Shown piece by piece: positions 1-6,755 of a stretch of 12,785 bases of DNA. Location: positions 1-12,785 of the forward strand of contig JAUXBD010000004.1 of NCBI GenBank assembly GCA_030619585.1. Reading direction: 5' to 3'. The stretch is from Desulfobacteraceae bacterium. Lineage in GTDB: Bacteria > Desulfobacterota > Desulfobacteria > Desulfobacterales > SURF-7. Numbering within the stretch: position 1 is the stretch's first letter; every line of letters starts with the position of its first letter. The position numbers and the translations under genes are program-made. Below the pieces are notes generated by a model that saw only the letters and a list, made by a program, of their open reading frames with translations, had not been told where the DNA came from and made no database searches.

Positions 1-632
1 AGGCTGACCATTGTTTTTACATTGAACTCCTTTGTAATATTGCACACGGCCTTCATCATGGGCACAGGGCCGATTCCCACCACAAGCTTGACATCGCCTT
101 GCTCAAGGACCTCTTTCATAACATCCGTAACAAAACCATGATGTCCGTATGATCCGTCATCTGTGCAAACACGAAAATCGTTTGATGCGGCCTTCATTTG
201 ATCTTCCAGTATAAGAAGGTCCTTTGTTCTTGACCCTATAATACATGTGACATCGTTGCCGACCTCTTTGAGTGCCCGGGTAATGGGGTGTAAAACAGCC
301 ACACCTGTACCGCCGCCAACACAGATAACCTTTCCAACTTTTTCAAGATGGGTAGGCGCACCCAGAGGACCTATAACATCCTGGTAGCCGTCTCCTTCCT
401 TTAAACTCTTGAAAATAGCCGTGGATTTTCCCACGACCATGTATATTACCGTTATTGTTCCTTTATCCGGATCTGTATCAGCCATGGTAAGGGGAATACG
501 CTCGCCGGTTTCAAGTGCTTTCAATATGACAAACTGACCGGGCTGTGCCTTTCGGGCAATCAAGGGTGCCTCAATTTCATTCAAGATAACTGTGCCTTCA
601 GCCATCTCTTCCCGTTTTATAATTTTAAACAT
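1..632 (-). CDS. NfnA/SudB-like FAD/NAD-binding ferredoxin:NADP oxidoreductase subunit, 3' end outside window
   Basis: The first 210 codons are visible; the 3' part lies beyond the left edge. The protein resembles the small flavoprotein subunit of NADH-dependent ferredoxin:NADP oxidoreductase (NfnA; also called sulfide dehydrogenase subunit B), a cytoplasmic enzyme that moves electrons between ferredoxin and pyridine nucleotides. Seen: an FAD-domain signature RIPLT at residues 45-49, followed by GTITVIYMVVGKST; GYQDVIGPLG near 82-91; the NAD-domain loop GGGTG at 106-110; DDGSYGHHGFVTD at 158-170; and GPVPMMKAV at 188-196. The C-terminal cysteine cluster expected for a [2Fe-2S] centre would lie outside the window. 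The ATG at 632 is preceded by a strong GGAGG seven bases upstream. The larger partner subunit (GltD/SudA-like) usually follows and would also lie to the left. A dihydroorotate dehydrogenase electron-transfer subunit is a related alternative, but the RIPLT and VGKST signatures favour NfnA/SudB. Confidence 0.85.
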   Translation of the reverse strand, partial: MFKIIKREEMAEGTVILNEIEAPLIARKAQPGQFVILKALETGERIPLTMADTDPDKGTITVIYMVVGKSTAIFKSLKEGDGYQDVIGPLGAPTHLEKVGKVICVGGGTGVAVLHPITRALKEVGNDVTCIIGSRTKDLLILEDQMKAASNDFRVCTDDGSYGHHGFVTDVMKEVLEQGDVKLVVGIGPVPMMKAVCNITKEFNVKTMVS

Positions 633-664
633 GATAAACCTCCAAACCGGTTAACTCAAAAGTT

Positions 665-769
665 TCAACTATAAAAATACGATCTTAATTTTTGTGGAAT
701 AAAAAGCCCCCAAGCGATTAGAATTACCATGTGCTTATGGCAATATCAACTATAAAATGTGATCTTGAT
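665..769. repeat. Imperfect direct repeat pair in divergent intergenic region
   Basis: Two copies lie 81 bp apart between the divergent nfnA-like gene and the chimeric reductase gene: 665-689 and 746-769. They share TCAACTATAAAA at the start and GATCTT near the end, and differ by a one-base gap and a few substitutions. Position and spacing would suit a pair of regulator sites or two related promoters, but no regulator is identified. The rest of 633-903 holds no gene that I can support. Confidence 0.5.
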
Positions 770-793
770 GTATTGATCATGGTGTGATATCTG
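765..793 (+). promoter_or_regulatory. Possible sigma70-type promoter for the 904-4618 gene run
   Basis: TTGATG (765-770) and TATCTG (788-793) are separated by 17 bases and lie about 110 bases upstream of the GTG at 904. The -35 hexamer begins inside the second copy of the direct repeat. The match to consensus is moderate and based on inspection only, so this is a weak call. Confidence 0.25.
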
Positions 794-903
794 TTGGACG
801 TAACACAAAAAGTGCTTAACAAAATCTAAGATTGGAGCCTCCCAGCAAATATCCTGTTTGACAAACCAGGGAACAAAGATTCAAAAGTAAAGAGGTGTAA
901 ATT

Positions 904-1404
904 GTGTCTATTAAACCGATAATGATCGGAGGTGTCGCGGGCGGTGCAACAGCTGCGGCAAGGACTCGCAGGCTGGACGAAAACGCCGAGATCATTCTTT
1001 TTGAACGAGGAGAGCATATCTCATTTGCCAACTGCGGGCTTCCTTATTATATAGGAGGCGCAATCAAAAAACGCGACAGCCTCCTTGTAACAACACCTGA
1101 AGCCTTAAATGACAGCTACAACATCATGGATGAAAATATCCTTGTTGACCTTCGCACCAAAAAAGAGATAGACAAGGCAGGTTCAATAAAAGGCGCTTTG
1201 AACATACCTGTTGACAATCTCAGGCAAAGACTTGATGGGCTCGATAAAGAAAAAACATACATTTTGTTTTGCGCCATAGGCTTAAGGGGTTATATTGCCC
1301 ATCGCATCCTTACCCAAAGCGGATTTAAATCAAAAAACATAAGCGGCGGATTTGGAATTTGCAAAAACTCTTTGGAAGGGGCCTTGCTTTCGGGCGGGTG
1401 CTGA
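904..1404 (+). CDS. Internally deleted CoA-disulfide reductase-rhodanese chimera, 166 aa
   Basis: The two ends of a CoA-disulfide reductase-rhodanese protein (usually about 550 aa) are joined directly. Residues 1-74 are the FAD-binding Rossmann start: GGVAGGATAAA at 9-19, then SFANCGLPYYIGG at 40-52 with the redox cysteine C44. From about residue 76 the sequence is a rhodanese domain: LVDLRT at 80-85, IKGALNIPVD at 95-104, and the active-site loop CAIGLRGY with C123. The rest of the FAD domain, the NADH domain and the dimerisation domain are missing, apparently by an in-frame deletion near position 1123. Disulfide reduction with NADH therefore looks impossible; sulfur transfer by the rhodanese half could survive. 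The GTG start has AGAGGTG seven bases upstream. The gene is 38 bp upstream of the asparagine synthetase-like gene and probably shares its transcript. It could be an expressed remnant or a new minimal protein; the uninterrupted frame and both intact cysteines keep the second option open. Confidence 0.7.
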   Translation: MSIKPIMIGGVAGGATAAARTRRLDENAEIILFERGEHISFANCGLPYYIGGAIKKRDSLLVTTPEALNDSYNIMDENILVDLRTKKEIDKAGSIKGALNIPVDNLRQRLDGLDKEKTYILFCAIGLRGYIAHRILTQSGFKSKNISGGFGICKNSLEGALLSGGC

Positions 1405-1442
1405 CAGCTCCGGAAACCAGTTAAAGACGGATATCTATTAAT

Positions 1443-3329
1443 ATGTGCGGCATACACGGAATCATTTCAAATTCACTTTCAAAAGAGCAGATCAACCGGC
1501 GTCTTTCCCATATGGGCGAGCTTCAACGCCATCGTGGACCTGATGACCGGAAACAAACCGTTTACCAGACAAAAAGCGGCCTTGTGGGCTTTGGGCTTGT
1601 ACGTTTGTCTATTATAGACCTTGAAACAGGCATGCAGCCCATTGTGTGCCCCTCAGATCAAACCGCCATAATCTGCAACGGCCAGATCTATAATTATGTT
1701 GAGCTTCAACCGGAGGTCAGCGACCAGCCGTTTATATCCAGGGGCGATATTGAGGTGGGCCTCCATCTCTACAGAAAAAAGGGTATAGATTTTCTGCAAC
1801 ATCTAAACGGCATGTATGCCGGAGCCATTTATGATCCCGGAAATGATAAAGTCCTGCTCTTTCGGGACCGGTTCGGAATAAAACCGCTTTATTACACCAC
1901 ATGGGAAGATAACTTTGTTTTTTCATCAGAGATCAAACCGCTTCTTGAGGCAAGCAACCGCCCTGTTGAGATAAATGAATCTCGTCTTGCTACATTTTTT
2001 ACATACCGCTATATTCCCGGTAAAGAGACAATGTTCAAGGGTATAGTGTGCCTGCCTCCAGGCTCCTTTCTTGAATATGACCTCAATACTGGCCGGTACA
2101 AAGTGGAAAGGTACTGGGAACACCGGCTGGATAAAGAAAATCCCTATATGGATATTGATGAGGCCGCAGAAGAATTTAACCGTCTGTTTTCAGATGCTGT
2201 TCGAATACGCTTAAGATCAGATGTGGAGGTTGGCTCTCTTTTAAGCGGTGGTATCGATTCTTCTGCTGTGTCGTCCCTTGCAGCAATCCAAAAGCCTAAT
2301 ATAAAGCTTTTTACAATGGCATTTGATGAGGCTCTGTATAATGAGCTGCCCAATGTGAGGCGGTTTCTGGATGCAAACCGGAAACGTTTCAGCGCAGCGC
2401 AGCTCCAAACAAAGCTGTGCACCAGACAGGCCCTTGATAAACTGCCGGATATTATACGGGCAATTGAAGAGCCTATTTCCCTTGGAACGGTGCTTCCAAC
2501 AGATCAGGTGTGTGAGATGGCCGGAAGTCAGTTAAAAGTTGTTCTTACCGGTGAAGGCGCCGATGAAATTTTTGCCGGTTACAGAAAATTTCTGGTTGAA
2601 ATGGCTGCGCATAAATACGGTGATCTGTCCCGTGAACAGCAGATGAAGCTGGATAAGATGTATCCGGAACTGAATCATTATATGGCTGTACGTGATAACG
2701 ATCCTGCAATACGTTATATTCAGAGTGAATTGTTATTCGCGCAAGATGAGCTAAAAACACTTCTCAACAGACAAATTCCTGAAGACCTATTCCCTAAAGA
2801 CGCCCTTCCCACCCTGTCAGGATCGGAACACCCGTTAAATGCAGCCCTTGCCTTTGAAAGCCGTTCCCGGCTGCCTGACTATGTGATACTGCGCCTTGAC
2901 AAGTTGTCCATGAGGCACTCCCTTGAAACACGCACACCGTTTCTGGATTTTCGACTTGCGGAGTTTGCAGCGACCCTGCCGGTAGACTTAAAGGTAAATC
3001 TTGATAAAGGACAGGCAAAATTCATCTGCAGCTATTCTTATGACAAATATTCGGTTATGGATCATTCTACAGCCCATAGACCAAAACTGCCCTTTACAAT
3101 CCCTTTGGCTAACTGGCTTTCCGATCCGTCATCTTTGCCGGAATTTTTAAAAGAGATTCTACTAGGCGATGTTGTGAAAAAACAGGGAATACTGGATCAG
3201 GGCATTGTAACAAACCTTGTTAAAAGAGTGTCTACCAAAGGTGTGGGGCCACAGACGCTTGTTTCAGATGCAGACCGGGTGTTTGCTGTAATTATTTTTA
3301 CCTTGTGGTATAATCAGTTTTTTGAATAA
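1443..3329 (+). CDS. asnB: AsnB-type asparagine synthetase / glutamine amidotransferase, 628 aa
   Basis: The family uses glutamine-derived ammonia and ATP to amidate a carboxylate, classically aspartate to asparagine, in the cytoplasm. The protein begins MCGIHGI, so Cys2 is the expected N-terminal nucleophile of the class II glutaminase domain (about residues 2-210), which also shows RHRGPDD and NGQIYNYVEL. The synthetase domain follows: the PP-loop SGGIDSS at 268-274, EEPISLGTVLPTDQ, GEGADEIFAGY from 370, and DKLSMRHSLETRTPFLD. Catalytic signatures look intact, so I expect an active enzyme. At 628 aa it matches the large AsnB/AsnO subfamily, which includes enzymes that amidate small peptides or sugars rather than aspartate. 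The next gene is a gamma-glutamyl ligase only 22 bp away, so the true acceptor may be that enzyme's product. No good ribosome-binding site precedes the ATG (only GACGGAT), so translation may depend on the upstream gene. The symbol reflects the family, not a proven substrate. Confidence 0.85.
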   Translation: MCGIHGIISNSLSKEQINRRLSHMGELQRHRGPDDRKQTVYQTKSGLVGFGLVRLSIIDLETGMQPIVCPSDQTAIICNGQIYNYVELQPEVSDQPFISRGDIEVGLHLYRKKGIDFLQHLNGMYAGAIYDPGNDKVLLFRDRFGIKPLYYTTWEDNFVFSSEIKPLLEASNRPVEINESRLATFFTYRYIPGKETMFKGIVCLPPGSFLEYDLNTGRYKVERYWEHRLDKENPYMDIDEAAEEFNRLFSDAVRIRLRSDVEVGSLLSGGIDSSAVSSLAAIQKPNIKLFTMAFDEALYNELPNVRRFLDANRKRFSAAQLQTKLCTRQALDKLPDIIRAIEEPISLGTVLPTDQVCEMAGSQLKVVLTGEGADEIFAGYRKFLVEMAAHKYGDLSREQQMKLDKMYPELNHYMAVRDNDPAIRYIQSELLFAQDELKTLLNRQIPEDLFPKDALPTLSGSEHPLNAALAFESRSRLPDYVILRLDKLSMRHSLETRTPFLDFRLAEFAATLPVDLKVNLDKGQAKFICSYSYDKYSVMDHSTAHRPKLPFTIPLANWLSDPSSLPEFLKEILLGDVVKKQGILDQGIVTNLVKRVSTKGVGPQTLVSDADRVFAVIIFTLWYNQFFE

Positions 3330-3351
3330 GTTTTTTAAGGAGCACTAACTT

Positions 3352-4275
3352 TTGGCTGACAAAATTGATCTTACATATAAATTTGCAGATATGCTTTTTG
3401 AGCTGATACAACAAAAAGCGGTAAATACGGAACAAAGCTATGGTTTTGAGTATGAATTTCTACCGGCTGATCCCATCTCAATTAAAGCGATGGAAAAACT
3501 CCATGAATTTCTTCCCGAGTGCGGATTTGTTTCCCGGGATAATGGCTTTCACTCATCTTCCGGAATATTTATCACCTTTGAACCTGGCGGACAAATTGAA
3601 TTTCACAGCCCCCCTATATTCCCCGAAGAAGATGACCTGTTTTACCAGGTACTGAATGTGATGGAGACAACCAACTCCCAAATCCAGGACAAGGTGGGCA
3701 TACAGTATGTGGGTAAAGGATTTATGCCCAACCGGCAAAACACCCCTTTATGTCTTAAAGAAAAACGTTACAAAAACCTCCATGCCCGTATGCCAAAATG
3801 CGGATCACGGGGCCATGAAATGATGAAGGGGACAGCATCGATACATCTTCATGTGGTGCTCCGAAACGTAAGGGAACTGCCAGCCCTTTTTTCAGCCCTG
3901 TGCAAAATGGCTGTGAGCGACGACTTTAAAATGCTGCCCGACCGGAGGGACATTTGGAACAACACAGATCCTTGTCGTTGCGGGCAACCTTTTGGCGACT
4001 ATCAAAGCCAAAAAAACCCAAGACAGTGGATCGAAGATATTGTACGGTTTGCATTGAAAGCATATGATATTGGCGAAAACATACCCTTTGAAGATAGACA
4101 AAATATCTCTTTTGATGATTTCCTGTATCATATGACAACATTATACACTGATGTGCGTCTTAATATAAAATGGCCCACAGTGGAACTGCGAACCCTGGAC
4201 AGCATGCCGCTACAATTTTTTAAAACCAGGTGGGACAAGTTTGTTTCCACACTTGAGGATGTGAAAACAGTTTGA
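3352..4275 (+). CDS. Compact glutamate-cysteine ligase-like enzyme (GCS2, plant/proteobacterial type), 307 aa
   Basis: The family joins the gamma-carboxyl of glutamate to an amine, usually cysteine, using ATP, as in the first step of glutathione synthesis. The order of motifs follows the plant/alphaproteobacterial ligases: GFEYEF at 31-36 (glutamate/metal site), FEPGGQIEFHSPP at 76-88 (family form PGGQFELSGAP), KRYKNLHARMPKCGSRG at 138-154, MMKGTASIHLHV at 157-168 (family form MM.RTCTVQVNL), RRDIWNNTDP at 198-207, and LTTLYTDVRLN-like MTTLYTDVRLN at 261-271. It is about 150 residues shorter than the usual ~450 and lacks extra N- and C-terminal segments, so its substrate may differ. It starts at TTG with TAAGGAG nine bases upstream, 22 bp after the amidotransferase gene, and is followed by a glutaredoxin gene. 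Other carboxylate-amine ligases of the GCS2 superfamily, such as EgtA, are the alternative. Family assignment is fairly safe; substrate is unknown. Confidence 0.75.
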   Translation: MADKIDLTYKFADMLFELIQQKAVNTEQSYGFEYEFLPADPISIKAMEKLHEFLPECGFVSRDNGFHSSSGIFITFEPGGQIEFHSPPIFPEEDDLFYQVLNVMETTNSQIQDKVGIQYVGKGFMPNRQNTPLCLKEKRYKNLHARMPKCGSRGHEMMKGTASIHLHVVLRNVRELPALFSALCKMAVSDDFKMLPDRRDIWNNTDPCRCGQPFGDYQSQKNPRQWIEDIVRFALKAYDIGENIPFEDRQNISFDDFLYHMTTLYTDVRLNIKWPTVELRTLDSMPLQFFKTRWDKFVSTLEDVKTV

Positions 4276-4303
4276 ACTTATCGCCCTTTGGGCTGGCCTA
4301 TGT

Positions 4304-4324
4304 TAGCCGCAAAAAGGCGCAAAA
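4304..4324 (+). repeat. 21-bp interspersed repeat, copy 1
   Basis: This 21-mer, with core GCCGCAAAAAGGCGC, lies in the 79-bp gap between the ligase and glutaredoxin genes. An identical copy lies in the opposite orientation at 6704-6724. The flanks are not similar, so the repeated unit is short. I see no other copy in the window. Confidence 0.75.
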
Positions 4325-4360
4325 TTAATGGATGGATACGTAAATTAAGGAGCGTTGATC

Positions 4361-4618
4361 ATGAAAAATGTTGTTATCTACTCTTCAAATGCATGCCCTT
4401 ACTGTTTTAAGGCAAAAAAACTGCTTGAAGCAAAAGGTGTAAATTACAAGGAGCTTCGTATCGACGAAAATCCTGACTTTATTGATGAGGCTGTAAAGAG
4501 AAGCGGGGGCAGGACAACCGTACCCCAGATCTTTATTGATGATTTTCATGTGGGCGGGTGTGACGAGCTTTATGCTCTTGACCGGGAAAACAAGCTTGAT
4601 TCGCTGCTTGAGGGTTAA
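4361..4618 (+). CDS. Glutaredoxin (Grx, GrxC-like), 85 aa
   Basis: A small cytoplasmic thiol-disulfide oxidoreductase that reduces disulfides or glutathionylated (or similarly modified) thiols. Seen: a dithiol active site CPYC at residues 12-15, TVP with the cis-proline at 53-55, and a GGCDEL thiol-binding segment at 65-70. The length is typical of glutaredoxin 3. A TTG six bases upstream is in frame, but AAGGAG at 4347-4352 is spaced eight bases from the ATG at 4361 and only two from the TTG, so the ATG is chosen. It is the last gene of the plus-strand run and ends at a dyad before a convergent gene. Its position after a gamma-glutamyl ligase suggests that it acts on the thiol made by that pathway; this is inference. 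Confidence 0.9.
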   Translation: MKNVVIYSSNACPYCFKAKKLLEAKGVNYKELRIDENPDFIDEAVKRSGGRTTVPQIFIDDFHVGGCDELYALDRENKLDSLLEG

Positions 4619-4636
4619 GGGTTCATATTAATGTGA

Positions 4637-4666
4637 CCGCACCTCATAAGCAGCAGTGAGGTGCGG
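4637..4666. terminator. Perfect 10-bp dyad between convergent genes, probable bidirectional terminator
   Basis: Arms CCGCACCTCA (4637-4646) and TGAGGTGCGG (4657-4666) are perfectly complementary, with a 10-base loop. The hairpin lies 18 bp after the glutaredoxin stop and 15 bp before the end of the convergent TM2 gene, where a shared terminator is expected. Neither side carries a clear T-run, which lowers confidence that it works as an intrinsic terminator. Confidence 0.6.
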
Positions 4667-4681
4667 CTATCCTTAGTTCAA

Positions 4682-4963
4682 TCAGCTCGCAGATGGAGTA
4701 GATGTTTCATCTGTGGAAACATCCGTGCTGCTTGGGGCCGGGGCCGGCTCTGCTGCGCTTATCAGAAGACCTTCGCTATCCGTAAATTTGCCAACAACGA
4801 TCATGATGAGGTCGATCAGGACCCATATGCCAAGTCCGCCTAATGTCGCAAGCTGCAAAATACCTGTGCCGATCTTCCCAACATAAAACCGGTGAACACC
4901 TAAACCTCCCAGAAATAAACATAGCAGAAGTGTTGGAACAAACCCTTTTGTACTTGTCGCCAT
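4682..4963 (-). CDS. TM2-domain membrane protein, 93 aa
   Basis: A small predicted inner-membrane protein. It has the TM2 domain signature: a first membrane segment near residues 8-22 running into GGLGVHRFYVGKIGTG (19-34), then a second segment around 38-58 containing GGLGIWVLIDLIMI. D51 and the HRFY block are the usual conserved polar positions. The tail from about residue 68 is rich in Ala, Pro, Ser and Thr and is probably disordered. The ATG at 4963 is chosen because GGAGG lies seven bases upstream; a start 14 codons earlier adds a basic segment without a comparable site. The role of TM2 proteins in bacteria is not well established, and the neighbours do not indicate one. Confidence 0.8.
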   Translation of the reverse strand: MATSTKGFVPTLLLCLFLGGLGVHRFYVGKIGTGILQLATLGGLGIWVLIDLIMIVVGKFTDSEGLLISAAEPAPAPSSTDVSTDETSTPSAS

Positions 4964-5580
4964 GATAAGCCTCCTTTTGGAATTAAAGTGTTTAAGTTTT
5001 AACAATCTCCCCGCTACTGTGAATCACAACTTATATATTAGGCTCTTTTATCTTTGTCCTTGATGCTTTTTAATGAGAAACGCAGGCTAACTGTTTATAG
5101 TAATGGTTTGACGACCTTGGAAAGTTGATATGCAATTTTTCTTTGAATATAAACTGGTGTCATCAAGAGTCAAGACAAATATCAGGTAAGGGTATAATTA
5201 CAAACCTATACATTTTAAAAGTTTACAGCTATCTCTTATAAATTAATGGGTCTGCAGGTGGGAAGGATGGTAAGTATGTTTTCAATGGAGCGGCGTTGGT
5301 CAGTGTTGCACTGCCGCTGTGCTGGGGGTACCAGCCATCGCCTACTTACGCCGCATGAATTGTGGGTGAGCTGTGCCGCCATCAAACCTGTTGGCGCTCC
5401 TGATTACAGGATTAAAATTGGTTATTATCCACAGTCCTCACGCCCCAGGGCAAAGACATGATCCTGGTACTTGGACCCGTGGTCAGTCACCGCCCACCTG
5501 AAATACCCCTAACATAAAACGGAACCTCATACAATGGGTAAAACATAATTTTCATAATTGCAAGAAATTATTAACTTTAA
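4964..5580. other. Intergenic stretch without a supportable gene
   Basis: About 600 bases between the TM2 gene start and the next fragment. The half up to about 5240 is AT-rich; 5250-5510 is noticeably more GC-rich. Short open stretches exist on both strands there (for example GYFRWAVTDHGSKYQDHVF on the minus strand at about 5440-5505), but none has a start with a ribosome-binding site or a recognisable domain. A TGTGA-A-TCACA dyad at 5018-5028 lies about 55 bases upstream of the TM2 start and could be regulatory. The GC-rich part may be a decayed gene. Confidence 0.4.
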
Positions 5581-5700
5581 AAAACAGCCCCGGAACCCGA
5601 TGACGAATTTGAGGAACCGGCAGAAGCGCCGGATGACGACACCATCGGAGGCAGAAGCGATAGCGGATGTTTCATCGGTAACATTGGGATAGGCTGGTAG
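5581..5700 (+). pseudogene. Possible decayed C-terminal tail of an exported protein
   Basis: A 39-codon open frame follows a stop at 5578 and ends at TAG 5698-5700, with no start codon or ribosome-binding site. It reads as an acidic Pro/Ala/Asp/Glu stretch (PEPDDEFEEPAEAPDDD) followed by GGRSDSGCFIGN near the end. The second part resembles the Gly-rich ...GGCFI tails found on many exported proteins of deltaproteobacterial genomes. If so, the body of the gene is gone. The stretch is short and low in complexity, so chance is a serious alternative. Confidence 0.25.
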
Positions 5701-5739
5701 CTGTTCTCTATTATCTATCAATATGCAAAAGCTTCCCCC

Positions 5740-6489
5740 TTATCCTGGCCTCCGTCGAATATCTTCATAAGTAACATCCCTGGGCAGGTGCTTTTTTGAA
5801 GCTTCCATTGTAGCAAGGATATCACATCTTTCATTGCCCTGATTTCCCGCATGCCCTTTTACCCAGACAAACCCGACATCATGCCTGTCGCACTGTTCAA
5901 GTAGCCGTTCCCACAGGTCTGGATTAACCGCAGCCTCAGTTTTCGTTCTCATCCAGCCATTCTTTTGCCATCTTTCGGCCCAGCCCTTGGTGATACCGTT
6001 CACAACATATTTTGAATCACTATAGAGTGTTACCGAAACAGGCGTTTCAAACTCACTTAGGCCCACAATACAGGCCATCAATTCCATGCGGTTATTGGTT
6101 GTCAACCGGTATCCGCCGGAAAGTTCTTTTGACTTTTTACCGTCTTGGATAACAACGCCATACCCCCCAGGCCCTGGATTATTAATACAGCCGCCATCCG
6201 TGTAAATGAAGATACTGCCTTTTTTAGGCCCGGGTGCTTTCCGTGCATCAGCCCGAGGCCTTGTCCCGGCTTTCGGTTTTGCACGCACTGGTTTAGGTTT
6301 TGGGGCCAGCGTGCCGGTAAAAATTTGTTTGATAAACGCTTCGGCCTCCTTAATCGTTGGAAACCCCTTGAATCTGGCTCCGGCAAAACCCTTGACCTGA
6401 ATCTCCGCCCCCTTATCACCATACCATTCCGTATAGATTCCCGGTTTCTTTCCTTTTGCAACCGCATAATATTTTTTCTTTTTTGCCAT
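5740..6489 (-). CDS. rnhA: Ribonuclease H1 with N-terminal viroplasmin-like domain, 249 aa
   Basis: RNase HI cleaves the RNA strand of RNA-DNA hybrids in the cytoplasm (R-loops, replication primers). Residues 1-58 form a viroplasmin/RNase H N-terminal domain that binds hybrid duplex: YYAVAKGKKPGIYTEWYGDKGAEIQVKGF and FPTIKEAEAFI. A basic Pro/Ala/Lys linker spans about 60-90. The catalytic domain follows, with YTDGGCINNPGPGGYG (D98), NNRMELMA (E136), YSDSKYVVNGI (D158), KGHAGNQGNERCD (H213, D223). All four metal-binding acids and the histidine are present, so an active enzyme is expected. The layout matches the eukaryote-type and some bacterial RNase H1 enzymes rather than the short 155-aa E. 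coli form. The ribosome-binding site (GAGAAAGA) is modest. It is a single gene, in the same direction as dapL but 266 bp from it. Confidence 0.92.
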   Translation of the reverse strand: MAKKKKYYAVAKGKKPGIYTEWYGDKGAEIQVKGFAGARFKGFPTIKEAEAFIKQIFTGTLAPKPKPVRAKPKAGTRPRADARKAPGPKKGSIFIYTDGGCINNPGPGGYGVVIQDGKKSKELSGGYRLTTNNRMELMACIVGLSEFETPVSVTLYSDSKYVVNGITKGWAERWQKNGWMRTKTEAAVNPDLWERLLEQCDRHDVGFVWVKGHAGNQGNERCDILATMEASKKHLPRDVTYEDIRRRPG

Positions 6490-6574
6490 ATATCTTTCTC
6501 ATCGTTGTATCCGTTCACAAGTTCAAGGATTTACATTAAGTCCGGTTGTTTTACTCTTTCAGTCTATTGAACAT

Positions 6575-6700
6575 CCATAATGAATTCTTTTTCCCTCCGC
6601 GACTCTCTGTGTTTAAAATTGATGGTCTCGTAAAAAGTCTGAAGTCGAAATTTTCGAGCATGTAACTACTTGATAGTGCGAAGGGCTGGTTTTTAATTTT
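6575..6700. repeat. Short repeat/hairpin cluster between rnhA and dapL
   Basis: This spacer holds several elements in a row: a CCGCGACTCTCTGTGTTT tract near 6596-6613, a TCTCGTAAAAAGTC tract at 6627-6640, a near-palindrome TCGAAA-T-TTTCGA at about 6646-6658, and a small hairpin around ACTACTTGATAGT (6665-6677). The last recurs in similar form at 10684-10696. From memory, such tracts resemble short interspersed repeats of Desulfobacterales genomes; that is not verified here. No gene is supported. Confidence 0.35.
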
Positions 6701-6703
6701 CTG

Positions 6704-6724
6704 TTTTGCGCCTTTTTGCGGCTA
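6704..6724 (-). repeat. 21-bp interspersed repeat, copy 2 (inverted relative to copy 1)
   Basis: The reverse complement is identical over 21 bases to 4304-4324. It lies 31 bp downstream of the dapL stop, so both copies sit in intergenic DNA just past a gene end. Confidence 0.75.
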
Positions 6725-6755
6725 TATTAAAATTGACTGTCCAGGGATTGCCGGA

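Noticed and set aside
5018..5028. TGTGA-A-TCACA dyad upstream of the TM2 gene as a CRP/FNR-type site
   Set aside because: The half-sites are separated by one base rather than the six of CRP or four of FNR sites, so it does not fit those regulators.
5246..5461. 71-codon plus-strand open frame in the GC-rich spacer
   Set aside because: No ribosome-binding site, no recognisable domain, and an amino-acid mix (many Arg, Cys, His, Ser) typical of chance frames; other frames look equally or more coding-like.
6145..6570. Long plus-strand open frame (141 codons) opposite rnhA
   Set aside because: It is antisense to a gene with all RNase H catalytic residues and has no domain or ribosome-binding site of its own.
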